Origin: Limnohabitans sp. 2KL-51
GTDB taxonomy: Bacteria > Pseudomonadota > Gammaproteobacteria > Burkholderiales > Burkholderiaceae_C
Assembly: GCF_003063645.1 (NCBI RefSeq)
Contig: NZ_NESJ01000016.1
Coordinates: 46,185-110,184, forward strand
Reading direction: 5' to 3'
DNA length: 64,000 bases
The position numbers were made by a program, and so were the translations under genes. Positions 1-9,051 of the stretch are shown here, piece after piece. The stretch's first letter is position 1, and every line of letters begins with the position of its first letter. Under the pieces are notes generated by a model, which was not told the DNA's origin, made no database searches, and saw only the letters and a list, made by a program, of their open reading frames with translations.

Positions 1-1563
1 GCCCGCTTGCTGTGATTTGATGGCGTGAATGGTCTGAAGAGACTGACGGATATCCATAAACAAACCTTCATCCAACACACTTTTCGGTAAGCACCGAGGA
101 ACACTCATTTGGGCTCCTGTGGCCAAGATCACTTCATCAGGCTTATGCGCAACAATTTTCTCTAGGTTGGCGGTGGATCCCAATTCAAAGACGACCCCCG
201 CTTTTTGGCATGCATTCAATTGCCAATCGTAAATGCTGCTGAGCGATTCGCTATGGGGCAGTTCTGCATGACGGCGTGTACTGCCGCCTACTTCTTCAGA
301 TTTGCCCATGACAACAACATGATGGCCTCTGGATGCGGCTATCCAGGCGGCTTCCAGGCCTGCAATCCCTGAGCCCACGATCACGATGGTTTTGCTCTTC
401 AATGCAACAGGCGGTTGCCATAACAATTCATCAGGTTCAGCCACCCTCGGGTTGTTGTCACAGGCGATGGGCATTTGATGAACGATGGTGTTCCAACAGC
501 TGTTGGCGGCCACGCAATAGCGAATGTCGCGAGCTTTGCCGCTTGCCGCTTTGAGTGGCCAGGCTGGATCGGTGATGAGTGCACGACCCAAAGCAACCAA
601 GTCAACCTGACCACTGGCCACCAGTTGATCCGCTTCGGATGGATCCGTGATGCGTGCCACGGCCATGAGAGGCAGGTTGGGCGCAGCCATTTTGAGTCTG
701 TTGAAAATGCTGCGATACGGTACCCGCGAATATTGATCGTTGGGCATGTGCATTTCAAGGGAGGGGCCGTGTGATCCCTGAGTTGGGCACAAATAGTGAA
801 TGTTTCCGACTTGCGCAAAGTGCGCGGCTATGCGGCAAGATTCTTCTAGGTCGATGCCACCTCTGACGCCGTCGTCTCCTGGTAACTTCATACCAATGAT
901 GAAATGTGAGTCGGTTGAAGCGCGAATGGCATCCACCAATTCATCCAATATTCGAACTCTGTTGATCAGTTCACCACCATATCGATCTTCACGCAGGTTC
1001 GACCAAGGCGATAAAAATTGATGCCAAAGATGACCGTGTCCAGCAGAAATTTCAATTCCGCTGTAGCCGCATCTATGAAGCCTGGTGGCGGTTTGCGCAA
1101 AAGACGCAATGACTTCTTCAATGCCAGAGATACTCAGTTCGCTTGGCATGGACCAACTCAAATCGTCTGCGACTGGCGATGCACCAATCGCATCTTTCAG
1201 TCGACCGCCCACGTGCCTTGCACGCCCAGGATCTTGAATTTGGGCAAGGATGCGACAGTCGTGCCTTTCAACGCTGTCTGCCAAGCGGGCCAAGCCTGAG
1301 AGTTCACTGTCATCCCAAGCACACACGCGTGCTGATGACTGGTGTCTGGTCAATGCACCGACAGGTTCCGTCACAATCATGGCCGCACCACCTTTGGCGC
1401 GGTTTGAATAGTAGTTGACCAGTTTGTCTGTCACGCGCCCCTTTTGTGCGAGCGCTGTCAAAATGGCAGCGTGCACGATGCGATTCTTCAAAGGTTTGCC
1501 TGCTAAAGCAAACGGTTTGAACAACTCTGGATAAGCTGGCGTGTCAGGAAAAACTTTGTTCAT
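1..1563 (-). CDS. FMN/FAD NADH:flavin oxidoreductase (2,4-dienoyl-CoA reductase type), 3' end cut by window
   Basis: Reading the minus strand from an ATG at 1563 gives at least 521 codons with no stop before the window edge. The N-terminal part is an old yellow enzyme TIM barrel (NRIVHAAI, GYSGIEISAGHGHL, then LVALGRALITDP). After it come a Cys-rich linker and an FAD-binding Rossmann start, IVIVGSGIAGLEAAW. This is the layout of FadH and trimethylamine dehydrogenase. The linker reads CVAANSC followed by a further Cys; family members normally have CxxCxxC, so one iron-sulfur ligand is an alanine here. The gene follows the Bug gene at 1647-2600 in the same direction, so the Bug protein may import its substrate. 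The substrate is unknown. Confidence 0.85.
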   Translation of the reverse strand, partial: MNKVFPDTPAYPELFKPFALAGKPLKNRIVHAAILTALAQKGRVTDKLVNYYSNRAKGGAAMIVTEPVGALTRHQSSARVCAWDDSELSGLARLADSVERHDCRILAQIQDPGRARHVGGRLKDAIGASPVADDLSWSMPSELSISGIEEVIASFAQTATRLHRCGYSGIEISAGHGHLWHQFLSPWSNLREDRYGGELINRVRILDELVDAIRASTDSHFIIGMKLPGDDGVRGGIDLEESCRIAAHFAQVGNIHYLCPTQGSHGPSLEMHMPNDQYSRVPYRSIFNRLKMAAPNLPLMAVARITDPSEADQLVASGQVDLVALGRALITDPAWPLKAASGKARDIRYCVAANSCWNTIVHQMPIACDNNPRVAEPDELLWQPPVALKSKTIVIVGSGIAGLEAAWIAASRGHHVVVMGKSEEVGGSTRRHAELPHSESLSSIYDWQLNACQKAGVVFELGSTANLEKIVAHKPDEVILATGAQMSVPRCLPKSVLDEGLFMDIRQSLQTIHAIKSQQAG

Positions 1564-1646
1564 AAGCCAGTTAAGTGAGCTCAGTTGAGGAGCTCATTCG
1601 TGTCATACAAGCCCAGAGGAAACCTCAAATACTTATCTGATCTTGG

Positions 1647-2600
1647 TCAGTCGACTTTGATTTTGGCGGTACTGATCACCTGCGCCCACTTTCTGCGTTC
1701 GCCCGTCAGATAGTTTTTGAAATCTTCTTTGGAGCCACCGACAGGTTCTACACCGATGGTGGTCATGCGGTCTTTGATTTCCGGCGCATTCAATGCTGCA
1801 GCAAATGCCGAATGAAGTTTGTTGACAACTGCTGCGGGTGTACCTGCAGGCAGGAGTGCGCCATACCACCCGTTGCCATCCACATCCTGAATGCCGAAGT
1901 CGCCGAGGCTAGGAATTTCAGGGGCAAGCGTGGAGCGTTTGGACGCCAACACAGCCAGCGGCTTGAGTTTCCCTGAACGGATCAATTCGCTCAAGCCGCC
2001 CAGTCCATCTACGCCGAGGGGAAGGTGACTACCCAGCAGGTCTGTTTTCAAGGGGCCAGAACCTTTGTAGGGGATATGGGGCACGTTGATAGCCGTGCGC
2101 TGCGCAAGCAATTCCATGGCCAAGTGAGAGTTGGAGCCTGTTCCGGCAGAGCCAAACGACAAAGCGCCTGGCGCTGATTTGGCTCTGGCAATCATTTGTT
2201 CGAGGCTCGTAAATGGTGTGCCGGGTGCTGCGACTAAAAAATTGCCGTATCGAACCAAATGGATGAGGGGGATGAAGTCTTCAAAGCGCCATCCTAATTT
2301 GTCAAACAATGCTTCGCTGGTGGTGAAATTGGGTGCTGTCACCAAAATGGTGTAACCATCGGCAGGGGCTTTCGCAACAAATTCAGTACCGATGTTGGCC
2401 GACGCGCCAGCTTTGTTTTCGACGATGACTTGTTGACCCAATGAATTTGAAATGTGAGCTGCCATGAGTCGTGCCACTGTGTCGGTTCCTCCGCCAGGGC
2501 TGTAAGGCACAACGATTCGGATCGGCTTGATGGGAAATTCTTGCGCTTGTGCGGTCAAGCCCAAGAGCAAAGAGAGGAGCAGAGTGAAAACTATTTTCAT
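1647..2600 (-). CDS. Bug family TTT substrate-binding protein
   Basis: 317 residues. A cleavable signal peptide ends near residue 19 (LTAQAQ), followed by the family hallmark IRIVVPYSPGGGTD and PADGYTILV near residue 80. Bug proteins are periplasmic binding proteins that deliver carboxylates or other small ligands to TctA/TctB membrane partners. No tctA or tctB is adjacent, so this is one of the orphan Bug proteins typical of Burkholderiales. It lies 83 bases upstream of the flavin oxidoreductase in the same direction, so the two probably form a transport and catabolism unit. The ligand cannot be deduced. Confidence 0.9.
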   Translation of the reverse strand: MKIVFTLLLSLLLGLTAQAQEFPIKPIRIVVPYSPGGGTDTVARLMAAHISNSLGQQVIVENKAGASANIGTEFVAKAPADGYTILVTAPNFTTSEALFDKLGWRFEDFIPLIHLVRYGNFLVAAPGTPFTSLEQMIARAKSAPGALSFGSAGTGSNSHLAMELLAQRTAINVPHIPYKGSGPLKTDLLGSHLPLGVDGLGGLSELIRSGKLKPLAVLASKRSTLAPEIPSLGDFGIQDVDGNGWYGALLPAGTPAAVVNKLHSAFAAALNAPEIKDRMTTIGVEPVGGSKEDFKNYLTGERRKWAQVISTAKIKVD

Positions 2601-2720
2601 GATGCTGGCTTTCGGGTTGTTGCTGTTTATCCGATCATGTTACCCAGAAAGCTCTTTTTGAGGATTAGGGTTTCAATTGGGACATTCGGAAAATTGGGGG
2701 GTATTTTTGCCTCGATGGTT

Positions 2721-2754
2721 AAAAAAGCCATCGTTCCATCCCGATGGATTTTTT
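2721..2754. terminator. Bidirectional intrinsic terminator
   Basis: A stem CCATCG (2728-2733) pairs with CGATGG (2742-2747) across an 8-base loop. A run of A precedes it and a run of T follows it, so it can terminate on either strand. It closes the ABC-ureD transcript about 55 bases past the ureD stop. Confidence 0.65.
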
Positions 2755-2807
2755 GATGAGATATCCAGCTTGTTGGCAAAAAATGGCTCAAATCAATTGG
2801 CTCCATC

Positions 2808-3638
2808 TCACAGATTCCACAGCCTTGGCACAGCCCCCGGCAAGCCCCACATCTCGCGGCGCCACGCGGCCCACACCTGCCTTAGCAGCAGCACGGCTGG
2901 CTCGGTTAACGGTGAGAGGGTGCGCAGCACAATGACTTGTTTGTGCGGTGAGGTGGCGCCTGCAGTCAGGCGCAGTTCAGACGCTTCGAGCAGCGTGCGA
3001 GCACAGGCCAGGGCCCGTTCGATGCGCTCGTCGGCGATGGCGCTGCCCGCCGCAAACACCAGCGTGGCCATGCAGCGCTGGCCAGCCAGGCCCAGGGGGC
3101 TGTTCATCAGTCGGGTGTCGGTGGCCTTCAGGGTGCCGCGCTCCAACCACACACCGGAAATCTCCAGGTGTTGGCGAAACGTGCCTTGCACAAAGGGGAA
3201 ATCAGCTACGGGCAAGCCTAAGGCGGTGATATCCCAGGCCATCATTTCTGCCCCGGGGGCGAGCTCAAACACGGCGCGGTTGAGGGCATCACAGCCGTTG
3301 TAGGCAATGGCTTCGAGCGGCAACCATTCCAGCCGAGCTTCGGCCTCCAAACGCGCATGCACTTGCTGGGTGGCCAGCCCGGCTTCAGACCGGTAAAAGC
3401 GCGTGGCACCGGGCGTGGTGATCAGACCATGCGCCCCTGATGCGACAGTGACTTGTATGTCGAGTGTGTCGCCACCCACCAGACCGCTGGGCGGGTGCAC
3501 CAGCACGTTGTGGCAAACCGTATCGCCTTCAGGGTAGAGGCTTTGCAGGATGCGCAGCGGCCCCTTGTGCAGGTATCGGGCAACGCTGCGGTTGGACTCC
3601 AGCGTGTAGTCAAGCTTCAGGCTGGCGTGCCAGGTCAT
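2808..3638 (-). CDS. ureD: Urease accessory protein UreD (UreH)
   Basis: 276 residues, the usual family length. Hallmarks are SLYPEGDTVCHNVLVHPPSGLV with GGDTLDI at about residues 35-60, TTPGATRFYRS near 75-85 and EWLPLEAIAYNG near 105. UreD is the scaffold that carries UreF and UreG to apo-urease for nickel insertion. The gene begins 12 bases after the permease stop, so it is the last gene of the ABC ATPase-permease-ureD operon. Odd: no urease structural gene (ureABC) and no ureEFG follows. A terminator comes next and then an unrelated Bug gene. Either the rest of the urease set is elsewhere, or the cluster has been split here. Confidence 0.92.
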   Translation of the reverse strand: MTWHASLKLDYTLESNRSVARYLHKGPLRILQSLYPEGDTVCHNVLVHPPSGLVGGDTLDIQVTVASGAHGLITTPGATRFYRSEAGLATQQVHARLEAEARLEWLPLEAIAYNGCDALNRAVFELAPGAEMMAWDITALGLPVADFPFVQGTFRQHLEISGVWLERGTLKATDTRLMNSPLGLAGQRCMATLVFAAGSAIADERIERALACARTLLEASELRLTAGATSPHKQVIVLRTLSPLTEPAVLLLRQVWAAWRREMWGLPGAVPRLWNL

Positions 3639-3650
3639 GACGACTTGGCC

Positions 3651-4418
3651 TTATTCGCCTTGCGAGCTGCGATGCGCCCAGCCGGTGGTGCGCTTTTCGA
3701 TGTAGCTGAACAGCTCATACATGAGCATGGCCATCGCGCCGACCACGACCAAGCCAGAAAATGCCAAGCCCATTTGCATGGCCGAGCCCGCCGAGATCAG
3801 CAGGTAGCCGATGCCTTCGTTCGATGCGGTCATCTCGGACACTGTGGTGCCCACAAAGGCCAAAGTGATGGCCACTTTGAGTGAACCGTAAAAGTAAGGC
3901 ATGGATCGGGGCAGGCCGACTTTGACCAGCACGTCCCAGCGCTTGGCACCCAGCACGCGCAGCACGTCTTCCAGCTCAGGCTCCAGCGTGGCCAGACCTG
4001 TGGCGATGTTCACCATGATCGGGAAGAAGCTGATCAGGAAGGCCGTCAAGATGGCGGGGCCGATGCCGATTCCGAACCACACCACCAAGATGGGCACGAA
4101 GGCGGCTTTGGGCAGGGCGTTGAAGGCGGTCATGAGCGGGTACACGGCGGCATAGGCCAAGCGTGAGCTGCCAATGATGAAGCCGAGCAACACGCCCACC
4201 ACGATGGCAATGCCAAAGCCGACCATGGTCACCCAATAGGTGCGCCAGGCGTGGCCCGCGATCACGTCGCGGTATTCGATGGTTTGCTGTGCGATGCGCG
4301 AGGGGCTGGGGAAGATGAATTCCGACACGTTGAAGGCGCGGCACAGGCCTTCCCAAATCAGGATGCTCAGCAGCAGCAAAATCCAGGGCGACCAGCTTTC
4401 GAGGGATTTTTTGTTCAT
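3651..4418 (-). CDS. ABC transporter permease, NitT/TauT (SsuC/TauC) family
   Basis: 255 residues with about six membrane segments. The inner-membrane coupling motif is seen near residue 160 (EDVLRVLGAKRWDVLVKVGLP), typical of BPD_transp_1 permeases. The ATG at 4418 was chosen over a longer reading because the protein then starts MNKKSLESW, as in relatives, 13 bases after the ATPase stop; the upstream extension lies inside the ATPase gene. It works with the ATPase at 4432-5250 and probably the binding protein at 5375-6409. The operon continues into ureD and has a TGTATACA site upstream, which ties this importer to purine or ureide use. Confidence 0.9.
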   Translation of the reverse strand: MNKKSLESWSPWILLLLSILIWEGLCRAFNVSEFIFPSPSRIAQQTIEYRDVIAGHAWRTYWVTMVGFGIAIVVGVLLGFIIGSSRLAYAAVYPLMTAFNALPKAAFVPILVVWFGIGIGPAILTAFLISFFPIMVNIATGLATLEPELEDVLRVLGAKRWDVLVKVGLPRSMPYFYGSLKVAITLAFVGTTVSEMTASNEGIGYLLISAGSAMQMGLAFSGLVVVGAMAMLMYELFSYIEKRTTGWAHRSSQGE

Positions 4419-4431
4419 GAGGGGCTCCCGC

Positions 4432-5250
4432 TTATTGGTTGATCGCTGCACCGGTTTTGCGCATGGCACCGATGTGACCGCGCAGCTCGTGCACGATGTT
4501 GGTGAATTCAGGGGTGTAGGTGATCTCCAGGTCGCGCGGACGCGGCAGGTCGACTTCTTTTTTGACGACAAAGCGGCCGGGGCTCTTGCTCATCACGTAC
4601 ACCGTGTCGGCCAAAAACACCGATTCGCGCAGGTCGTGCGTGACCAAGATCACGTTGAACTTTTGCTCGGTCCACAGGTCGCGCAAGATGCACCAGAGCT
4701 CTTCACGCGTGAATGCGTCGAGCGCGCCGAAGGGTTCGTCGAGCAGCAGCATTTTGGGCTCATGGATCAAGGCGCGGCAGATGCTGGCGCGTTGCTGCAT
4801 GCCGCCCGACAGTTGCCAGGGGAACTTGTCTTCATAGCCGCCCAAGCCCACGGTGTTCAGCAGCTTGCGGGCGCGTTCTGCGTACTCGGCTTTTTTCTGT
4901 TTGAAGTTCGTGCGGTAAGGCTCCACGATCTCCAAGGGCAGCAAGACGTTGTCGAGCGTGGTGCGCCAAGGCAAGAGCGACGAGGCTTGAAACGCCATGC
5001 CACTGATCTTGAGTGGGCCGGTCACCGGCTGTCCGTCGACCAGGATGCGGCCTTTGCTGGGCATCTTCAGGCCGGTGGTCAACTTCATGAAGGTGGACTT
5101 GCCGCAGCCCGATGGCCCGACGATGGCGATGAACTCGCCTTGTTTGACCTGCAGATTGATGTCTTCCACCGCAAAGTGGTTTTCGGCCAGCAACTCGTCG
5201 TTGTAGGCCAGCCAGACATTCTGGAAATCAACGAATGATTCTTGGGTCAT
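4432..5250 (-). CDS. ABC transporter ATP-binding protein, NitT/TauT family
   Basis: 272 residues with a full set of nucleotide-binding motifs: Walker A GPSGCGKST near residue 44, signature LSGGMQQRASICRAL near 147, Walker B MLLLDEPFGALD near 168 and the switch His in ILVTHDLRES. It energises the permease encoded 13 bases downstream. A strong hairpin and a TGTATACA palindrome separate it from the binding-protein gene, so it can be transcribed from its own regulated promoter. Confidence 0.93.
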   Translation of the reverse strand: MTQESFVDFQNVWLAYNDELLAENHFAVEDINLQVKQGEFIAIVGPSGCGKSTFMKLTTGLKMPSKGRILVDGQPVTGPLKISGMAFQASSLLPWRTTLDNVLLPLEIVEPYRTNFKQKKAEYAERARKLLNTVGLGGYEDKFPWQLSGGMQQRASICRALIHEPKMLLLDEPFGALDAFTREELWCILRDLWTEQKFNVILVTHDLRESVFLADTVYVMSKSPGRFVVKKEVDLPRPRDLEITYTPEFTNIVHELRGHIGAMRKTGAAINQ

Positions 5251-5280
5251 GGTGAAAGCTTAAAAAATGGTGTTCGATAG

Positions 5281-5288
5281 TGTATACA
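5281..5288. promoter_or_regulatory. Putative GntR-type operator TGTATACA, site 1
   Basis: A perfect 8-base palindrome in the context gTGTATACACa, 31 bases upstream of the ABC ATPase start at 5250. The same 9 bases TGTATACAC recur at 16455 and 28255. This suggests that the FCD-type GntR regulator at 15713-16378 controls the ATPase-permease-ureD transcript. Confidence 0.55.
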
Positions 5289-5301
5289 CATTGCGTCCTG
5301 T

Positions 5302-5336
5302 AAAAGCCCACCGACCTGTGCAGGTTTTGGTGGGCT
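5302..5336 (-). terminator. Strong hairpin between binding-protein and ATPase genes
   Basis: AGCCCACC (5305-5312) pairs perfectly with GGTGGGCT (5329-5336). Inside it, ACCTG pairs with CAGGT. Read on the minus strand, the second arm is followed by TTTTA. It lies just after the stop of the binding-protein gene (5375). It probably ends or stabilises that mRNA, which would allow the binding protein to be made in excess of the membrane parts. Confidence 0.6.
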
Positions 5337-5374
5337 CGGAACGCCGGGACCTCATGCCCGATGCTGACGCTGAT

Positions 5375-6409
5375 TTACTTCTTGGCTTTGGGCAGGATGT
5401 CCAGCTCTTTGGCTGTGGGCAGGAAGGAGCCGTTCCAAATGTCTTCGGATTTGACGCGGGTCTTGGTGTTGAAGGCGTCAGACACTTGCGATGCCATCAG
5501 CGTCATGCGGGGCGCGTTGATCTGGCCAAAGCCTTCGGCGCGTGCCGAGGGGCTGTTGATCACGGTGTCAATCGCCAGTTGCAAGCGGCGGGTTTCCAGG
5601 GCCACGTTGATGATGCCGTCACGTGCCTTGACCGTCTCAATGGCTTTGGCCGGGTCGGCGATCACATCCTTGGCGCCCTTGGTGAAGGCGGCCAAGAACG
5701 CTTTCACGGCGGCAGGGTTTTCTTTCAGGATCTTGGGCGAGGCGATGATCGCGTTGCCATAGAGCTTGACGCCGAAGTCGGGGTACTGCATGACGACCAC
5801 GTCTTCGGCTTTAACGCCACGCGCTTCGATGTTGAGCAGCGAGGTAAAGGTAAAGCCAGTGATGGCGTCCACATCGCCGCGCACCAACATGGTTTCACGC
5901 AGAGGTGGGTCCATGGCGGTCCATGCGACGTTTTGCACGTCGTTGGCCTTGGCAAAAATCGGGAAGGCACGACGGCCAGCGTCAAACACCGGAGCGCCCA
6001 GCTTTTTGCCGGCCAAATCGGCGGGGGTCTTGATGCCGGACTTCTTCAAAGCCATCACCGAAGCGGGGGTGTTGTTGTAGACCATCATGATGGCCACAGG
6101 CTTGTTGGGCGCGTCGGGGTTGTTGGCGTGGAATTCCATCAGGGCAGCCAGGTCGGCAAATCCCAGGTCATAAGTGCCAGAAGCCACACGGGTGACCGCA
6201 CCACCAGAGCCGTTGCCCGAGTCCACCGTCACATCAAGCTTGGCGTCTTTGAAATAACCTTTGGCAACGGGCAGCAAAAAGAAGGCCGAGGGGCCTTCAA
6301 AGCGCCAGTCCATCTGGAATTTGATGGGGGTGGTTTGGGCTTGTGCGGTGCCAAAAGCGGCAACTGCGGCCAATGCGGCGGTGGCCTTGAGTAAGAAACG
6401 TTTGTTCAT
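5375..6409 (-). CDS. ABC transporter substrate-binding protein, NMT1/THI5-like
   Basis: 344 residues from the ATG at 6409, which starts MNKRFLLKATAALAAVAAF and gives a signal peptide cut after AQA. The mature part shows the NMT1/SsuA-like fold signs: FQMDWRFEGPSAFFLLPVAKG, then DLGFADLAALMEF and LAGKKLGAPVFDAGRR. Such proteins capture pyrimidine precursors, sulfonates, nitrate or other small ligands in the periplasm. It lies upstream of the ATPase and permease in the same direction. Given the shared operator with purine genes, a purine or ureide ligand is possible but not shown. Confidence 0.88.
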   Translation of the reverse strand: MNKRFLLKATAALAAVAAFGTAQAQTTPIKFQMDWRFEGPSAFFLLPVAKGYFKDAKLDVTVDSGNGSGGAVTRVASGTYDLGFADLAALMEFHANNPDAPNKPVAIMMVYNNTPASVMALKKSGIKTPADLAGKKLGAPVFDAGRRAFPIFAKANDVQNVAWTAMDPPLRETMLVRGDVDAITGFTFTSLLNIEARGVKAEDVVVMQYPDFGVKLYGNAIIASPKILKENPAAVKAFLAAFTKGAKDVIADPAKAIETVKARDGIINVALETRRLQLAIDTVINSPSARAEGFGQINAPRMTLMASQVSDAFNTKTRVKSEDIWNGSFLPTAKELDILPKAKK

Positions 6410-6442
6410 GAGGGGCTCCAGGTTCAAAGAAACGGTAAATCT

Positions 6443-6452
6443 TGTATAGCAA
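6443..6452. promoter_or_regulatory. Possible degenerate GntR-type site
   Basis: TTGTATAGCA lies about 35 bases upstream of the binding-protein start (6409). It matches the TGTATACA core in 6 of 8 positions. The link to the regulon rests mainly on position. Confidence 0.2.
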
Positions 6453-6512
6453 ATTCGGTGCCTATTATCGGCCATGGTCTTGACGTCGCTAGTCAGGTTG
6501 TACCCCTAGAAA

Positions 6513-6560
6513 CCCCCTATTTTGGTTCCAGGCTGGTTCTGGCTTGGCACCAAAATGGGG
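6513..6560. repeat. Imperfect inverted repeat downstream of maeB
   Basis: CCCCTATTTTGGT (6514-6526) pairs with ACCAAAATGGGG (6549-6560) apart from one bulge. It lies between the maeB stop (6593) and the promoter of the binding-protein gene. It could act as a transcription end without a clear T run. Confidence 0.4.
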
Positions 6561-6592
6561 AATTCGTGGGACCTTTGTAGGGCTTTGGGGGC

Positions 6593-8893
6593 TCAGCTGT
6601 GGGCCTGGGCTACCGCCAGTGCCGTCATGTTGAGCACCCGGCGTACCGTGGCCGCAGGGGTCAGGATGTGCGCAGTGCCGGCTGTACCCATCAGGATCGG
6701 GCCTACCGTCACGCCGCCGCTGGTGGTGGTTTTCAGCACGTTGTACAAAATGTTGGCCGCATCCAGGTTGGGACAGACCAGCAAATTCGCCGAGCCGCTG
6801 AGCGTGCTGTCTTCCAGGTAAACATTGCGGATTTCGGGCTGCAATGCCGCATCGCCGTGCAGCTCGCCATCGCATTCGATGTCGGGGTGCTGCGCCACAA
6901 ACAGGTCACGCGCCAGACGCATCTTGCGGGCCGATGCGCGCTTGGACGAGCCATAGCTGGAGTGCGAAAGGAAAGCCACTTTGGGCACAATGCCAAAGCG
7001 TTGAATCTCTTTGACCGCCATGGCCGCGATTTCGGCAAGCTGGTCGGCGCTCGGGTCTTCGTTGACATAGGTGTCGGTGATGAACAGTGGCCCCAAGTCA
7101 CTCACGAGTGCGTTCACGGCAGCGTAATTGGTCGCACCTGCGCGTTTGCCCAAAATGCTATCGATGCGCTCCAGGTGCGTCATGTAGCTGCCGGTCAGGC
7201 CGCAAATCAGGCTATCGGCATCGCCCAGCGACACCATCAACGCACCAATGATGGTGTTGGAGCGGCGCACCGCTGCCTTGGCCACCGCGGGCGTGGCCCC
7301 GTGGCGCTTCATCAGCTGGTGGTAGTGCTCCCAATACTGCCGAAATCTGACGTCGTCTTCTGGGTTCACGTTGTCCACATCAACCCCTAGGCGCATGCGC
7401 AGCCCGGCTTTTTCGATGCGTGCGGCGATCACGCTGGGGCGGCCGATCAGGATGGGGTGGGCCAGTTGGTCATCGATGGCCATTTGGGCGGCACGCAGCG
7501 CGCGCTCGTCTTCGCCATCGGCATAGGCCACGCGCTTGTCGGCTTGGGGCACGGCCTTGGCGGCGTTGAAAATGGGGCGCATCAACAAACCGGTTTGTGA
7601 AACAAAGCTTTGCAGCTGTTGGCGGTAAGCGTCCATGTCGGTGATGGGGCGCGTGGCCACACCCGAGTCGGCAGCAGCCTGCGCCACGGCAGGCGCAATG
7701 CGCAAGATCAGGCGCGAATCAAAGGGCGTGGGGATCAGGTAGTCGCGCCCAAAAGACAGCTCTTTGCCAGCATAGGCGCTGGCCACTTCTTCACTGATGT
7801 CGGCCTTGGCCAGATCGGCGATCTGGCGCACGCAGGCCAGCTTCATGGCCTCGGTGATTTTGGTCGCACCGCAGTCCAAGGCACCTCGGAAGATGTAGGG
7901 GAAGCAAAGCACGTTGTTGACCTGGTTCGGGTAGTCCGAACGGCCGGTGGCGATGATGCAATCCGGGCGGGCGGCTTTGGCCAGCTCAGGCCGGATCTCG
8001 GGCTCGGGGTTGGCCAGCGCCAGGATCACCGGGTCACGGGCCATGGTCTTGATCATGTCCACCGTCATCACGCCGGGGGCTGAGCAGCCCAGGAACACGT
8101 CGGCCCCGTTGACGGCGTCGGCCAGGGTGCGGGCGTCGGTCTTTTGGGCGTAGCGTGCTTTGGATTCGTCGTAGCCACCGGGGCGGCCTTCGTAGATCAC
8201 GCCCTTGGAGTCGCACACAAAAATGTTCTCGACCTTCACGCCCAAGCCCACCATCACATCCAGGCAGGCGATGGATGCAGCGCCTGCGCCCGACACGGCC
8301 AGCTTGATGCTGCCGATGTCCTTGCTCACCAGCTCCAGGCCGTTGAGCATGGCTGCCGAGGCGATGATGGCGGTGCCGTGCTGGTCATCGTGAAAGACCG
8401 GAATGTTCATGCGCTCGCGCAGCTTCTTCTCGATGTAGAAGCACTCGGGGGCCTTGATGTCTTCGAGGTTGATGCCGCCTAAAGTGGGCTCCATGGCGGC
8501 AATGATGTCCACCAGCTTGTCCGGGTCGCGCTCGGCCAGCTCGATGTCGAACACGTCGATGCCCGCGAACTTCTTGAACAGGCAGCCCTTGCCCTCCATG
8601 ACCGGCTTGGCTGCCAGCGGTCCGATATCGCCCAGGCCCAGCACGGCCGTGCCGTTGGTGATCACCGCCACCAGGTTGCCACGCGAGGTGTAGTCAAACG
8701 CTTTGGACGGGTCGGCCTCGATGTCCAGGCAGGGGTAAGCCACACCGGGCGAATAGGCCAGCGAGAGGTCGCGCTGGTTGGACAGTGGCTTGGTCGGGTT
8801 GACCGAGACCTTGCCCCGTGTGGGAAAGCGGTGGTAATCGCGGGCCGCATCGCGCAGGGCTTCTTCGGCGGGGGACAGTGGTTTTTGGCTCAT
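6593..8893 (-). CDS. maeB: NADP-dependent malic enzyme with phosphotransacetylase-like C-terminal domain
   Basis: 766 residues, the full length of MaeB. Residues 1 to about 430 are the malic enzyme core: [44 protein letters not shown] and SGAGAAS. The rest is the phosphate acetyl/butyryl transferase-like domain with regulatory roles ([24 protein letters not shown]). It decarboxylates malate to pyruvate with NADPH formation. It stands alone between the ABC operon and the urate permease, with a terminator on its upstream side. It is not obviously part of purine use, although glyoxylate from ureides does feed malate. Confidence 0.96.
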   Translation of the reverse strand: MSQKPLSPAEEALRDAARDYHRFPTRGKVSVNPTKPLSNQRDLSLAYSPGVAYPCLDIEADPSKAFDYTSRGNLVAVITNGTAVLGLGDIGPLAAKPVMEGKGCLFKKFAGIDVFDIELAERDPDKLVDIIAAMEPTLGGINLEDIKAPECFYIEKKLRERMNIPVFHDDQHGTAIIASAAMLNGLELVSKDIGSIKLAVSGAGAASIACLDVMVGLGVKVENIFVCDSKGVIYEGRPGGYDESKARYAQKTDARTLADAVNGADVFLGCSAPGVMTVDMIKTMARDPVILALANPEPEIRPELAKAARPDCIIATGRSDYPNQVNNVLCFPYIFRGALDCGATKITEAMKLACVRQIADLAKADISEEVASAYAGKELSFGRDYLIPTPFDSRLILRIAPAVAQAAADSGVATRPITDMDAYRQQLQSFVSQTGLLMRPIFNAAKAVPQADKRVAYADGEDERALRAAQMAIDDQLAHPILIGRPSVIAARIEKAGLRMRLGVDVDNVNPEDDVRFRQYWEHYHQLMKRHGATPAVAKAAVRRSNTIIGALMVSLGDADSLICGLTGSYMTHLERIDSILGKRAGATNYAAVNALVSDLGPLFITDTYVNEDPSADQLAEIAAMAVKEIQRFGIVPKVAFLSHSSYGSSKRASARKMRLARDLFVAQHPDIECDGELHGDAALQPEIRNVYLEDSTLSGSANLLVCPNLDAANILYNVLKTTTSGGVTVGPILMGTAGTAHILTPAATVRRVLNMTALAVAQAHS

Positions 8894-8986
8894 GGAAGGT
8901 GTCTCTTTTGCTCAGGAAAAGGAATCAATGAGAAAGCGTAACCTATTTGGCGTGTACAAGACCATGCGGATTACCTGCATAAAAAG

Positions 8987-9016
8987 CAAAAAAGCCAAGC
9001 GCTGGGCTTGGCTTTT
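8987..9016. terminator. Intrinsic terminator after urate permease
   Basis: AAGCCAAGC (8992-9000) pairs perfectly with GCTTGGCTT (9006-9014) across a 5-base loop. On the minus strand it is followed by a T run. It closes the permease transcript, whose stop is at 9052. Confidence 0.75.
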
Positions 9017-9051
9017 GCGGTCTTTGTGACGCTGTTCAGCGTTCAGTGGAC

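Noticed and set aside
5267..6394. A 375-codon plus-strand frame opposite the ABC binding protein
   Set aside because: Shadow frame; the minus strand has a signal peptide and a full NMT1-like pattern.
8951..8958. GTGTACAA upstream of maeB as a fifth GntR site
   Set aside because: Only half of the palindrome is conserved and maeB is not a purine gene.
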